Shown: in pieces, positions 29,272 through 37,192 of the stretch | Position numbering within the stretch: the stretch's first letter is position 1 | Layout of the letters: the number at the start of each line of letters is the position of its first letter | NCBI RefSeq assembly: GCF_026341515.1 | Contig: NZ_JAPEOK010000001.1 | Location: 992,001 to 1,056,000 of the forward strand | Length of the DNA: 64,000 nucleotides | Reading direction: 5' to 3' | From: Streptomyces sp. NBC_00878 | GTDB taxonomy: Bacteria; Actinomycetota; Actinomycetes; Streptomycetales; Streptomycetaceae | Made by a program: the position numbers and the translations under genes | Notes under the pieces: generated by a model | Told to the model about the DNA's origin: nothing | Database searches by the model: none | The model's input: the letters and a program-made list of their open reading frames with translations, nothing else

Positions 29272-30915
29272 CTACGGCGCGATGGTGACGTTGCTGTTGT
29301 TCGAGAGGTTGGTGATCTTCGCCTGGTCCAGGGTGGTGGCGGGGGTCGTGCTCCCGGGCATCACGATGTTCTTCAGCGCGACTCCGGTGATGGGAGCGCC
29401 CGGCAGGCCGTTGATGCGCGCGGGGGTGATACCGGCGTCGCGTACCTTCACGTTGGAGATCGTGACCCCGGTGACCGGGCCGACGCCCGATGTGTTTCCG
29501 GTCATCAGGGCCAGCCAGGTCCGGTTGTCGTCGTTCTTGAGGGTGAGCCGTTCGATGTCGATGTCGTCGAACTTGATGTTCGTCGCACCCGCCGTCCCGT
29601 ACTTGTGGTGGAGGCCGATGCCCACGGCGGCGTCGTAGACGGAGACGTGCTGGAAGGTGACCTTGTTCTGCGGTTGGAAGACGCCCTGGCCCACCTTGAC
29701 GCCGTAGCAGTAGGTCCAGGAGACCAGGTCGTTGAAGGTGACGTTCTCCAGCGGGCGCGCGGTGCCGGGGACGGACTGGTAGATGTCGGCGACGTCGGGC
29801 CAGGTCTTGGTGCTGAACGGGTCGTCGAGCCCGATGCCGATGGCGTGGTCGACGGTGACGTCGGTGGACTCCATGACGTCGATGCCGTCGTTCTCGCCCA
29901 TGTCGAACCTGTTGAACATCTTGATGTTGCGGAAGGTCATGTTCGAGGACCGCAGGGGGATGACCGCCCAGCTGCTGGACTCACGGAAGGTGATGCCGTC
30001 GACCGTGAAGTTCTTCGTGTAGATCGGGGCGAGGAGGTTCACGCCGAGGTTGTCGGGCGCGAGCGCGGCCTGGCCGTTCCCGTCGATGATTCCCCGGCCG
30101 TAGATCTTGATGTTCTCCGTGGAGTACCGGGTGGAGATGAACCAGGTCAGCTTCCGCCCTTGCTGCGAGTTCTTCTTCCCGGTCACCACATAGTGGGCGG
30201 CTTCTCCCGTGTAGCGGAGGACCGCGCCGGGTGCGAGGTAGAGCGCGAGGTTGCTGCGCAGATAGAGATTGCCCAGCGTGTAGACACCGGCCGGCACGTA
30301 GACGGTGCCCTGCTTGCCGTTCGCGCTGCCCCACGCGGCGGCGTCGTTCAGGGCCTTCTGAAAGCCCGTCGTGGTGTAGGCGCCGGTGTTCGGCTGGGCC
30401 GAGTAGGGCGCGCTCTGTACGTTGTAGATCCCGGTCCCGCTGGTCGCCGGACGGTTGGACTCGGCCGGGTCGGCCGCGATGACCAGCCTGGGGCGGCCGT
30501 CGAGCTGGACGATCAGATACTCGTCGCTCTGAGCCGTGAAGGTCAGGGTCGAGCCGCTGACGGACCCTTTGATGCCCAGCTTCTGCGGGGTGATGTTGTA
30601 CGAGCCGATCGCCGTGTTGTTGACCTTGGTCACCGCGAAGGTGGCGGTGCCCGACCCCACGGAGAGCTGCGCGATGTCGTACCCCGGGTACTTGGTGACG
30701 GGCACGGACGTTCCGTTGACCGTCAGTTTGTAGTCGGTCGACGCCTTGTAGATCGACGGGACCGGGTACGCGTCGACGGCCCCGGGCGCGGCCTCGGCCG
30801 ACCGGGGAATTCCCAGGAGCGCCGCAACGCCCAGCAGCAGGGCGGTCAGCCCTAGGGCGAGGAGATGTTTCACGCGCTTCTGGACTCTGTTGGTCGGAGC
30901 CGATGGCGTTTTCAT
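29272..30915 (-). CDS. Secreted GH28/pectate-lyase-superfamily beta-helix protein
   Basis: This 547-residue protein has a signal peptide (LLALGLTALLLGVAALLGIP, cleavage near AEA) and a right-handed beta-helix. Helix coils include GTVYVPAGVYTLGNLYLRSN, FTVDGITFRESSSWAVIPLR, MGENDGIDVMESTDVTVDHA and VGQGVFQPQNKVTFQHVSVY. The NDGID and DD(P) clusters resemble GH28 polygalacturonase active-site carboxylates. The start at 30915 has AGGA 7 nt upstream. A perfect 12-bp palindrome (31048-31059) lies upstream. Substrate is likely a pectic or other uronic glycan; the exact activity is uncertain. Confidence 0.8.
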   Translation of the reverse strand: MKTPSAPTNRVQKRVKHLLALGLTALLLGVAALLGIPRSAEAAPGAVDAYPVPSIYKASTDYKLTVNGTSVPVTKYPGYDIAQLSVGSGTATFAVTKVNNTAIGSYNITPQKLGIKGSVSGSTLTFTAQSDEYLIVQLDGRPRLVIAADPAESNRPATSGTGIYNVQSAPYSAQPNTGAYTTTGFQKALNDAAAWGSANGKQGTVYVPAGVYTLGNLYLRSNLALYLAPGAVLRYTGEAAHYVVTGKKNSQQGRKLTWFISTRYSTENIKIYGRGIIDGNGQAALAPDNLGVNLLAPIYTKNFTVDGITFRESSSWAVIPLRSSNMTFRNIKMFNRFDMGENDGIDVMESTDVTVDHAIGIGLDDPFSTKTWPDVADIYQSVPGTARPLENVTFNDLVSWTYCYGVKVGQGVFQPQNKVTFQHVSVYDAAVGIGLHHKYGTAGATNIKFDDIDIERLTLKNDDNRTWLALMTGNTSGVGPVTGVTISNVKVRDAGITPARINGLPGAPITGVALKNIVMPGSTTPATTLDQAKITNLSNNSNVTIAP

Positions 30916-31047
30916 CCGGTGTCCTATCTGTTCAGTCCATCGAGGGGCGGGCCCGTGCTCGTCGCGTGCTCGAACCCAGGTTCCGAAGGGGGGAAGGAGG
31001 GGCGCGAGGTGGCGGTGGGGAAGCTGAGCACGATGCACGAGTTGTAA

Positions 31048-31059
31048 GAGAGCGCTCTC
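31048..31059. promoter_or_regulatory. GAGAGCGCTCTC palindrome, putative LacI-type operator
   Basis: This perfect 12-bp palindrome lies 133 bp upstream of the GH28-like start. The GAGCGCTC core is typical of Streptomyces LacI-family operators (for example the CebR-type TGGGAGCGCTCCCA), though the regulator is not encoded nearby. Confidence 0.55.
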
Positions 31060-31137
31060 GGGTCCGGCAGGCAAACAATGGATGGCCGGATGGCAAAGGA
31101 AATGTGGACGACATTGGAGAGGGGTGGGCGGCAGGGC

Positions 31138-31203
31138 GACCGCGACCTGGTCGGCATGTGTCTCGACGAGATCGCGCGCACGCCGCTGCTCGATGCCGCC
31201 AAG
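31138..31203 (+). pseudogene. Fragment of an Hrd-type sigma factor (region 1.2)
   Basis: Twenty-two codons encode DLVGMCLDEIARTPLLDAA and flanking residues. This is the sequence I recognise from region 1.2 of HrdC/HrdD-type sigma factors, where the family reads DLVGMYLDEIARTPLLDAAK. Immediately after the Lys the homology ends (PAPGTARATC). It is not derived from the sigma gene at 4726, whose region 1.2 reads [20 protein letters not shown], so it is a remnant of another hrd paralogue. Confidence 0.7.
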
Positions 31204-31286
31204 CCCGCACCGGGGACGGCTCGCGCCACCTGTCAGCGTTCACCCGCCGGCCGCACACCGTGCGGCAGCGCGGCGTGCGTCCGCCT

Positions 31287-32213
31287 CTACGTCACGGGCC
31301 CGGTCGTCGCCGTGACCTCTGCTGCCGCCTGCCGGAGTGCGTGCCGGCAGGCCTGGATGCCAGGGTGCCGGCTGCGACCGCGGCGTACCGCCGTGAAGAT
31401 CCTGCGGGCCCGCTGGCCTTGAGGGAGTTGTCGCAGTGCGACGGTCGGGGGCCGGCCGATCCACACCAGGTCGGGCAGCAGGGCGGCGGCGTGGCCCTGC
31501 TCCACGAGGCGCAGGTGGAGCAGCAGGTCGGTGGACTCGAACCGTACGTCGGGTTCGAAACCGGCGTTGCGGCACAGGGTCATGGCCCAGTGGCGGGCGG
31601 CCGTGCCCTCCGGCTCCATGACCCAGGGGCGGTCGGCGAGTGAGCGCAGCACCGCGCCGGGGCCGTCCGCGTCGTCCGTCTCCCGGGCGGGCGCCAGGCG
31701 CATGGGGTCGTCGAGCAGATCCTCCTGCTCCAGTTCGGCGGGCCGGGGATTGGGGTTGTCCGGGTACTCCTCGGCGATGACCAGGTCGAAGTCGCGGGCC
31801 TGCAGCGCGGGAAGGGCCGTTTCCGGTTCGGCGTGCGTGACGTGCACCCGCAGACCGGGATGGATGTCGCGCAGGAGACTCAGCGCGTTCGGCAGCAGGG
31901 CGAGCGCGGCCGTCTGGAAGGCGGCGATACGCAGGGTGCCGGTGAGGTCGGTCAGGGACGCGGCGATGTCCGCCTCGGCGCGTTCCAGGCGCTCCAGCAC
32001 CGCCTCGGTGTGGGCGACCAGGATCTCCGCCTGCGGAGTCAGACGCACCCGCCGCCCGACCGGCTCCAGCAGCCGGACACCGACCTCCGACTCCAACTGC
32101 GAGAGCTGCTGCGAGACGGAGGAGGGGCTGTACGAGAGGGCGGCGGCGACGGCCGCGAGGGTGCCGCGGTGTTTGAGCTCGCGCAGCAGGCGCAGCCGGT
32201 GCAGGTCGAACAT
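31287..32213 (-). CDS. LysR-family transcriptional regulator
   Basis: This 308-residue protein has the LysR HTH (LRELKHRGTLAAVAAALSYS, PSSVSQQLSQLESEVGVRLL) and a type-2 periplasmic-binding effector domain (TLRIAAFQTAALALLPNALS, DFDLVIAEEYPDNPNPRPAE). It is divergent from the diaminopropionate ammonia-lyase gene across 95 bp containing a T-N11-A dyad at 32235-32249, so it likely controls that operon. The effector may be the amino acid substrate; this is inferred. Confidence 0.93.
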   Translation of the reverse strand: MFDLHRLRLLRELKHRGTLAAVAAALSYSPSSVSQQLSQLESEVGVRLLEPVGRRVRLTPQAEILVAHTEAVLERLERAEADIAASLTDLTGTLRIAAFQTAALALLPNALSLLRDIHPGLRVHVTHAEPETALPALQARDFDLVIAEEYPDNPNPRPAELEQEDLLDDPMRLAPARETDDADGPGAVLRSLADRPWVMEPEGTAARHWAMTLCRNAGFEPDVRFESTDLLLHLRLVEQGHAAALLPDLVWIGRPPTVALRQLPQGQRARRIFTAVRRGRSRHPGIQACRHALRQAAAEVTATTGPVT

Positions 32214-32234
32214 CAGGAGACCTTCCCCGGATAG

Positions 32235-32249
32235 ATCGGTTTCTCTGAT
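32235..32249. promoter_or_regulatory. LysR-type box ATC-N9-GAT (T-N11-A)
   Basis: ATCGGTTTCTCTGAT is a dyad with T-N11-A spacing in the divergent promoter of the LysR regulator and the ammonia-lyase gene. Confidence 0.45.
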
Positions 32250-32308
32250 GAATATAGGTGAGAAACATTCGCTGGACCGAATGGACGTGCGAGACGCACG
32301 CTCTCTGT

Positions 32309-33430
32309 GTGACTCAAGAGACTTCCGACGACCTCCGCGCGGCGCAGTGGTGGGCGCGGCCCACCGCCAGGTCCTGGAGCTGCCCGCCGGCCCCCGCCGA
32401 GGTACGCGCCTTCCACGCTTCCCTGCCCGATCACGCCCTCACGCCGCTGACCGAACTGCCCTTGCTGGCCGTCGAGTTGGGGGTAGGGAGGGTGTTCGTC
32501 AAGGACGAGTCGTCCCGGCTGGGCCTGCCTGCCTTCAAGGCGCTGGGCGCGTCCTGGGCGGTGCATCGCATCCTTGCGGAGCGGGCGGCACGCGACGAGG
32601 GGTCGGATCCGGTCACGCTGGTGACAGCCACGGACGGCAACCACGGACGCGCCGTGGCCCGGGTGGCACGCCTGCTCGGCCAACGAGCCCATGTCTTCGT
32701 CCCGCAGGGAGTTCATCCGCGGGCCGCGGCGGCCATCTCCGCGGAAGGGGCGGAGGTCACCCGGGTCACAGGGTCCTACGACGAGGCCGTACGGCAAGCG
32801 GCCGAGACCGCTGCCACACCGGGCGCGGTGCTGGTCCAGGACACCGCCTGGCCAGGCTACGAGCAGGTCCCGGGCTGGATCGTCGAGGGCTACTCCACCC
32901 TCTGCGCCGAGATCGACGAGCAGCTCGCGGCCGTCGGCGCGGGTCTGCCCGATCTCGTCGCCGTGCCGGTGGGCGTGGGCTCACTCGCCCAGGCGGTCGT
33001 CACCCACTACCGCAGCCGCCCGGCCGGGCAGGCAACGGCTCTGGTGGCGGTGGAACCGCGGACCGCCGCCTGCGTCATCGAGAGCCTCACACTCGGCGAA
33101 CCCGTCAGCGTCACCACCGGCGAGACCATCATGGCCGGTCTGAACTGCGGTACTCCCTCCAGCATCGCCTGGCCGTACCTGCGCGACGGGCTGGACGCCG
33201 CTGTCGCCATCACCGACGCCGACAGCGCCCGCGCGGCCGGTGACCTCGCCGTCCTCGGCGTCTCCTCCGGCCCCTGCGGAGCCGCCCCGCTCGCCGGCGT
33301 CCGCGCCGCGCTCACCGGCGACGGCGCCGCCGAACGCCGCACCGCCCTGGGCATCGGCCCCACCTCAACGGTCGTACTGCTGAGCACCGAGGGCAGCACC
33401 GCCAACCCGCACGGCACCCCCGACCACTGA
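32309..33430 (+). CDS. Diaminopropionate ammonia-lyase (YgeX-like)
   Basis: This PLP fold-type II enzyme of about 373 residues has the Schiff-base Lys in SSRLGLPAFKALGASWAVHR, matching the RxGLxxFKxLG motif of diaminopropionate ammonia-lyase. TATDGNHGRAVARVARLLGQ is the substrate-binding loop and SSGPCGAAPLAGVRAA lies near the C-terminus. It converts 2,3-diaminopropionate to pyruvate and ammonia. I take the GTG at 32309; a GTG at 32258 would add 17 residues, and neither has a strong ribosome site. The next gene is an M20 deacylase, as in the E. coli ygeX-ygeY pair. Confidence 0.88.
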   Translation: MTQETSDDLRAAQWWARPTARSWSCPPAPAEVRAFHASLPDHALTPLTELPLLAVELGVGRVFVKDESSRLGLPAFKALGASWAVHRILAERAARDEGSDPVTLVTATDGNHGRAVARVARLLGQRAHVFVPQGVHPRAAAAISAEGAEVTRVTGSYDEAVRQAAETAATPGAVLVQDTAWPGYEQVPGWIVEGYSTLCAEIDEQLAAVGAGLPDLVAVPVGVGSLAQAVVTHYRSRPAGQATALVAVEPRTAACVIESLTLGEPVSVTTGETIMAGLNCGTPSSIAWPYLRDGLDAAVAITDADSARAAGDLAVLGVSSGPCGAAPLAGVRAALTGDGAAERRTALGIGPTSTVVLLSTEGSTANPHGTPDH

Positions 33431-33489
33431 GCCCAGCAGCTCGCTCCCGCCTGTCCCGCCGGGCAGCGCCCGCCCTCCGGAAGGTCCCC

Positions 33490-34746
33490 ATGCTCCCTGA
33501 GACGCCCGCGACACCCACCACTCCTGTCGCTGCCGCGACTCCCACGGCTGCCATGACTACTACGACTTCCACGATCCCGGCGGCACCCGATTCCGTGGCC
33601 ACCGTCTCCCCGGACCCCGTCTCTCTCCTCGCCCAGCTCGTCGCCATCGACTCCGTCAACCCCGGCCTCGTTCCCGGCGGTGCGGGCGAGAGCGCTGTCG
33701 CCGACTTCTGCCGGGAGTGGCTGGCCGCCCGCGGATTCGAGGTGCACATCCTCGAGAAGCGCCCCGGCCGCCCCTCACTGGTCGCGATCGCCCGCGGTAC
33801 GGGTGGCGGCCGGTCCCTGATGCTCAACGGCCACCTGGACATCGTCAGCCTCGCCGACTACGACGGCGACCCGCTCGACCCGCGGATCCGCGACGGCAGG
33901 ATGTTCGGGCGTGGAACCTTCGACATGAAGGGCGGCATCGCGGCCATGATGATCGCCGCCGCTCGCGCCACCGCGCGGGGCCCGCTGCGCGGAGACGTCC
34001 TCCTGGCCTGTGTCGCCGACGAGGAGCACGGCAGCTTCGGTACCGAGGAGGTACTGGAGTCCTTCACCGCCGACGCGGCCATCGTCACCGAGCCCACCTG
34101 CCTCGACGTGACCCTCGCGCACAAGGGATTCGCCTGGTTCGAGGTGGAGATCGAGGGCCGCGCGGCACACGGATCGCGCCCCGACCTCGGCATCGACGCC
34201 ATCGCCAAGGCCGGACATTTTCTCGTCGCCCTGGAGGAACTGGGACAGCGTCTCGCCCAGGGCCCGGCGCACCCGCTGCTCGGCACCGGCAGCGTGCACG
34301 CCTCCGTCGTCCACGGCGGCGAGGAGCCCTCGACGTACCCGGCGCACTGCCGGATCACGCTGGAGCGCCGTACGGTTCCGGGCGAAAGCCCCGACGTCGT
34401 CCACGCGGAGCTGACCGCGGTCCTGGACCAGCTCGCCGCCACGGTCCACGACTTCCGCTACCGCCTGACCCGGGGTCTGAACCGCGAGCCCTTCGAGGCC
34501 GACCCCGAGGCCACCGTCGTACGCACCCTGATGCGCCACGCGACGAAGACCCTCGGGCAGGCGCCGGCGATCCGCGCGGAACCGTTCTGGACCGACTGCG
34601 CCCTCCTGGACCGCGCGGGCATCCCCTGCCTGCTCTTCGGTGTCGACGGCGAAGGCGCCCACGCCGCCACGGAATGGGTCGACATCACCTCGCTGCACCA
34701 CGTCACCGAGATCCTCACCGACACCATCACTGACTTCTGCGCCTGA
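33490..34746 (+). CDS. M20/ArgE-DapE family metallo-deacylase (YgeY-like)
   Basis: This 418-residue amidohydrolase has a low-complexity Thr/Pro/Ala N-terminus (residues 5-32), then the M20 core. Metal ligands are in SLMLNGHLDIVSL (His, Asp), GRGTFDMKGGIAAMM (bridging Asp), VADEEHGSFGTEE (Glu-Glu) and IVTEPTCLDV (Glu). The C-terminal His is in WVDITSLHHVTEI. The dimerisation insert contains GRAAHGSRPDLGIDA. It probably removes an acyl group from an amino acid such as N-acyl-ornithine or N-acyl-diaminopropionate, feeding the upstream lyase. The gene lies 59 bp after the lyase. Confidence 0.88.
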   Translation: MLPETPATPTTPVAAATPTAAMTTTTSTIPAAPDSVATVSPDPVSLLAQLVAIDSVNPGLVPGGAGESAVADFCREWLAARGFEVHILEKRPGRPSLVAIARGTGGGRSLMLNGHLDIVSLADYDGDPLDPRIRDGRMFGRGTFDMKGGIAAMMIAAARATARGPLRGDVLLACVADEEHGSFGTEEVLESFTADAAIVTEPTCLDVTLAHKGFAWFEVEIEGRAAHGSRPDLGIDAIAKAGHFLVALEELGQRLAQGPAHPLLGTGSVHASVVHGGEEPSTYPAHCRITLERRTVPGESPDVVHAELTAVLDQLAATVHDFRYRLTRGLNREPFEADPEATVVRTLMRHATKTLGQAPAIRAEPFWTDCALLDRAGIPCLLFGVDGEGAHAATEWVDITSLHHVTEILTDTITDFCA

Positions 34747-34789
34747 GCCCCCGGCCGTCCACACCCTCCAAGCCGGAATCAACCCACTC

Positions 34790-34833
34790 ACACAAAAAGG
34801 GCCCCAGGGCTCTCACCTGCGAAGACCCTTCGC
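34790..34833 (-). terminator. Remnant tRNA-Pro terminator region
   Basis: On the minus strand, downstream of the tRNA 3' half, a GCGAAG-GGT-CTTCGC hairpin (34819-34833) is followed by a GC-rich stretch ending CCCTTTTTG. This is what remains of the original 3' flank of the tRNA gene before the island inserted. Confidence 0.5.
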
Positions 34834-34836
34834 ACC

Positions 34837-34874
34837 GTCGGGACGACAGGATTTGAACCTGCGACCCCTTGACC
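34837..34874 (-). repeat. attachment-site copy: 3' half of tRNA-Pro (attR-like)
   Basis: This 38-bp segment, from the 3' end of the anticodon arm through the T-arm and acceptor strand plus discriminator, matches the intact tRNA-Pro at 57321-57358 in 37 of 38 positions and in the same orientation. There is no 5' half here. It marks the far end of an element integrated into tRNA-Pro. Confidence 0.85.
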
Positions 34875-34879
34875 TCAGG

Positions 34880-35646
34880 AGTGAGGATCATGGGGCCAAG
34901 GGCCCCAAGGGAGGCCGCTGCCGCTTCGCCAACGGTCACTGCCGGGCTGCCGGAAAGGCGCGAGCTGAGGGGGTCCTCCGTGAGCAGGCCGTGCCATACC
35001 GCCAGCCACCCCTTGGCCAGCCGCCTCTCGATGGTGCACGTCCAAGGTGAGGACGCCGGTCCCCCAGTCGGCCTCGACGGTCCACGTGAGCAGCACACCG
35101 AGCGTCCACGTATCCAGCCTGTCCAGGAAATCCCGGGCATCATGACGTGGGACGGCCTCGGATGCTTCCGGCACCTGCGCCGTCAGCCGGCATCTCGGAG
35201 CCCGGTCCGCCGACGCCGCTGCCGCTGCCGCTGCCGCCCGGGCCTGTTCCTCCCAGGACTCAATCAGGCGCGCCGCCTCGGCTCGGGCCGCGTCGTAGCC
35301 CTTCCGGTTACTGCGGATGCCTCGCACGATCTCGTACAAGAGGTATGTACGCGTCCCCGACCCTTCCCAGGGCCGCCCGGCCCGCGCTCTGCCACCGGCG
35401 CCACAGGCCCACGAGTGCCCGGCTGTTGCCGCCGAGCACCGCGAAAGCCGGATCCGCGTGCGGAAGCTCGGGCATGGGGAGAGCCGTCGCGGCAGCAGCC
35501 ACGACAAGCACCTCCCCGTCCACGAACCGCGCCGCCTGGGCCCGAAGCGTCTCCAGATACCGCATCTTGGCCGTCAGCGACGGCTTCGCCCACTCCTCCA
35601 GCCAGGGAAAGTGAGCAAGGACGGCCTGTGCCCGATGCAGGCTCAA
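34880..35646 (-). pseudogene. Frameshifted hypothetical gene at the island's left end
   Basis: A frame starting MSLHRAQAVLAHFPWLEEWA at 35646 runs to a stop at 35308, but its natural continuation (LLYEIVRGIRSNRKGYDAAR, then an Ala-rich helix AARLIESWEEQARAAAAAA) is in another frame from about 35350. A third frame near 35040 (GWLAVWHGLLTEDPLSSRLS) looks like the C-terminus. At least one and probably two frameshifts therefore interrupt it. I do not recognise the family; the predicted product is helical and soluble. Confidence 0.55.
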
Positions 35647-35673
35647 AACGATGCACTGGCCGTTGCTTCCGGA

Positions 35674-37002
35674 TCAGGCCAGGTGTCTGCTGAACCAGTC
35701 CGTGGCCAGCTCGGTGACCGATTCCAGGGCGCCGGGTTCCTCGAAGAGATGAGTGGCACCCGGGACGGTGGCCAGCTGATGCTCGCAGCTCAGGCGCGCC
35801 GCGGCCTGCCGGTTGAGGTCCAGCACCAGGTGGTCGCGGCCTCCGACGATGAGCAGCGTCGGAGCCTTCACCTCGGGCAGCCTGGGGCCGGCCAGGTCCG
35901 GCCTGCCTCCGCGGGAGACGACTGCCGTGACGTCCGCGGCGGGCTCCGCCGCGGCCCACAGCGCGGCGGCGGCGCCCGTGCTGGCGCCGAAGTAGCCGAA
36001 CTCCATGCCCTGGGTGTCGGGCTGCTCGCGCAGCCATTCGGTCGCCTGGGTCAGGCGGCGGGCGAGCAGCGGCGCGTCGAACACGTTGTCCCGGTTCACC
36101 GCCTCGGCCTCGGTGAGCAGATCGAACAGAAGGGTGCCCAGACCGGCGCGGTTCAGCCCGGTGGCGACGGAGCGGTTGCGCGGACTCTTCCTGCTGCTGC
36201 CGCTGCCGTGGGCGAAGAGGACGACCCCGGGGGCACCGCGGGGCACCGTGAGCCGCCCGACGAGCGCGGCGCCTTCGGCCGGTATCCGGACCGTCCTGTC
36301 ATAGGGCAGGGAATCGCGCTCCGGGGAGGCGCTGCCCGCGGCCGGCGGCGCGTCGAACGTGACGTGCGCCGCGCGGCTGTGCTCCAGGCAGGCGATGACC
36401 TCCTCGTCGCTCGTCTGCCCGAAGTCCGCGTAGAACTCGCCGATCGCGCGGAACTCCCGGGGGGTGTGCAGACAGACGCCTTCGTCCACCTCGCCTCCGA
36501 GGCGGGCCGACCAGTCGAGCGGCGCCACGGGAACCGCCAGCACGATCCGCGACGCGCCGCGGGCGCGCGCAATCCGGCAGGCCGCCAGTGCCGTGGCGCC
36601 GGTCGCCAGACCGTCGTCCACCACCAGAACCGTCCGTCCCTCGTACCGGGCCGGCTGCCGCTCGCCCCGATAGCGGCGGGCGCGCTGCTCCAGGACGCCG
36701 CGCTCGTGTTCCTCCACCGCCGCCAGATCGCGGTCCGTCACACCCATGCCCCGCACCACCGGTTCATTGACGACGCGCACACCGTCCTCGCCGATGGCAC
36801 CCATGGCCAGTTCCGGCTGGAAGGGCACCCCCAGCTTTCGTACGAGGCAAACGTCGAGCGGAGCGCCCAGTGCCTCTGCGATCTGCGCGGCGACCGGGAC
36901 GCCGCCGCGGGGAAGCCCCACGACCACCAGGTCTTGACCCTTGAGGTGGTGCAGCTGGGCGGCGAGTCGCCGGCCCGCGTCGGTTCGGTCTGTGAAGTAC
37001 AT
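35674..37002 (-). CDS. Phosphoribosyltransferase - dienelactone-hydrolase-like fusion
   Basis: This 442-residue bifunctional protein starts MYFTDRTDAGRRLAAQLHHL with GGGAGG upstream of the ATG at 37002. Residues 1-215 are a type I phosphoribosyltransferase with PRPP motif TVLVVDDGLATGATALAACR. Residues about 235-442 are an alpha/beta hydrolase with nucleophile elbow GYFGASTGAAAAL and an oxyanion-loop region VVLFAHGSGSSRKSPRN; the late His is in VPGATHLFEEPG. Such fusions occur in actinobacterial stress-gene clusters; the substrate is unknown. A dyad GACTGAAGTC 37 bp upstream of the start resembles a DosR/DevR half-box arrangement. Confidence 0.88.
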   Translation of the reverse strand: MYFTDRTDAGRRLAAQLHHLKGQDLVVVGLPRGGVPVAAQIAEALGAPLDVCLVRKLGVPFQPELAMGAIGEDGVRVVNEPVVRGMGVTDRDLAAVEEHERGVLEQRARRYRGERQPARYEGRTVLVVDDGLATGATALAACRIARARGASRIVLAVPVAPLDWSARLGGEVDEGVCLHTPREFRAIGEFYADFGQTSDEEVIACLEHSRAAHVTFDAPPAAGSASPERDSLPYDRTVRIPAEGAALVGRLTVPRGAPGVVLFAHGSGSSRKSPRNRSVATGLNRAGLGTLLFDLLTEAEAVNRDNVFDAPLLARRLTQATEWLREQPDTQGMEFGYFGASTGAAAALWAAAEPAADVTAVVSRGGRPDLAGPRLPEVKAPTLLIVGGRDHLVLDLNRQAAARLSCEHQLATVPGATHLFEEPGALESVTELATDWFSRHLA

Positions 37003-37192
37003 GGTCGCCTCCCGGGTGAGGTGAGGTCCTCGAGTCCCGACTGAAGTCCGTTGTGCGCGCCCGGGCGGCCGTTGCGGAGACGGTCCGGAGATCCTGACCC
37101 CGGTGAGTCCACGGCACGCCCCAACGGCGCGCCGGGCGTATGCGTCGCCGAGCAGTCCGCGCTCTCCGTCGGGTGCATGGTCCCGCTCACAC

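Larger units (their letters stand above)
30916..31286. other. Intergenic region with operator and sigma-factor fragment
   Basis: These 371 bp upstream of the GH28-like gene contain the palindrome GAGAGCGCTCTC (31048-31059) and a 22-codon sigma-factor fragment (31138-31203). The 345-bp plus-strand ORF around that fragment has no other recognisable sequence. Nothing else gene-like is seen. Confidence 0.6.

Noticed and set aside
31078..31422. 114-aa ORF containing the sigma fragment as a real gene
   Set aside because: Only 22 codons match a family; the rest is Cys/Arg-rich out-of-frame sequence overlapping the LysR gene, with no ribosome site.
34837..34893. A second functional tRNA-Pro
   Set aside because: Only the 3' half is present; no acceptor 5' strand or D-arm precedes it, so it is an attachment-site copy.
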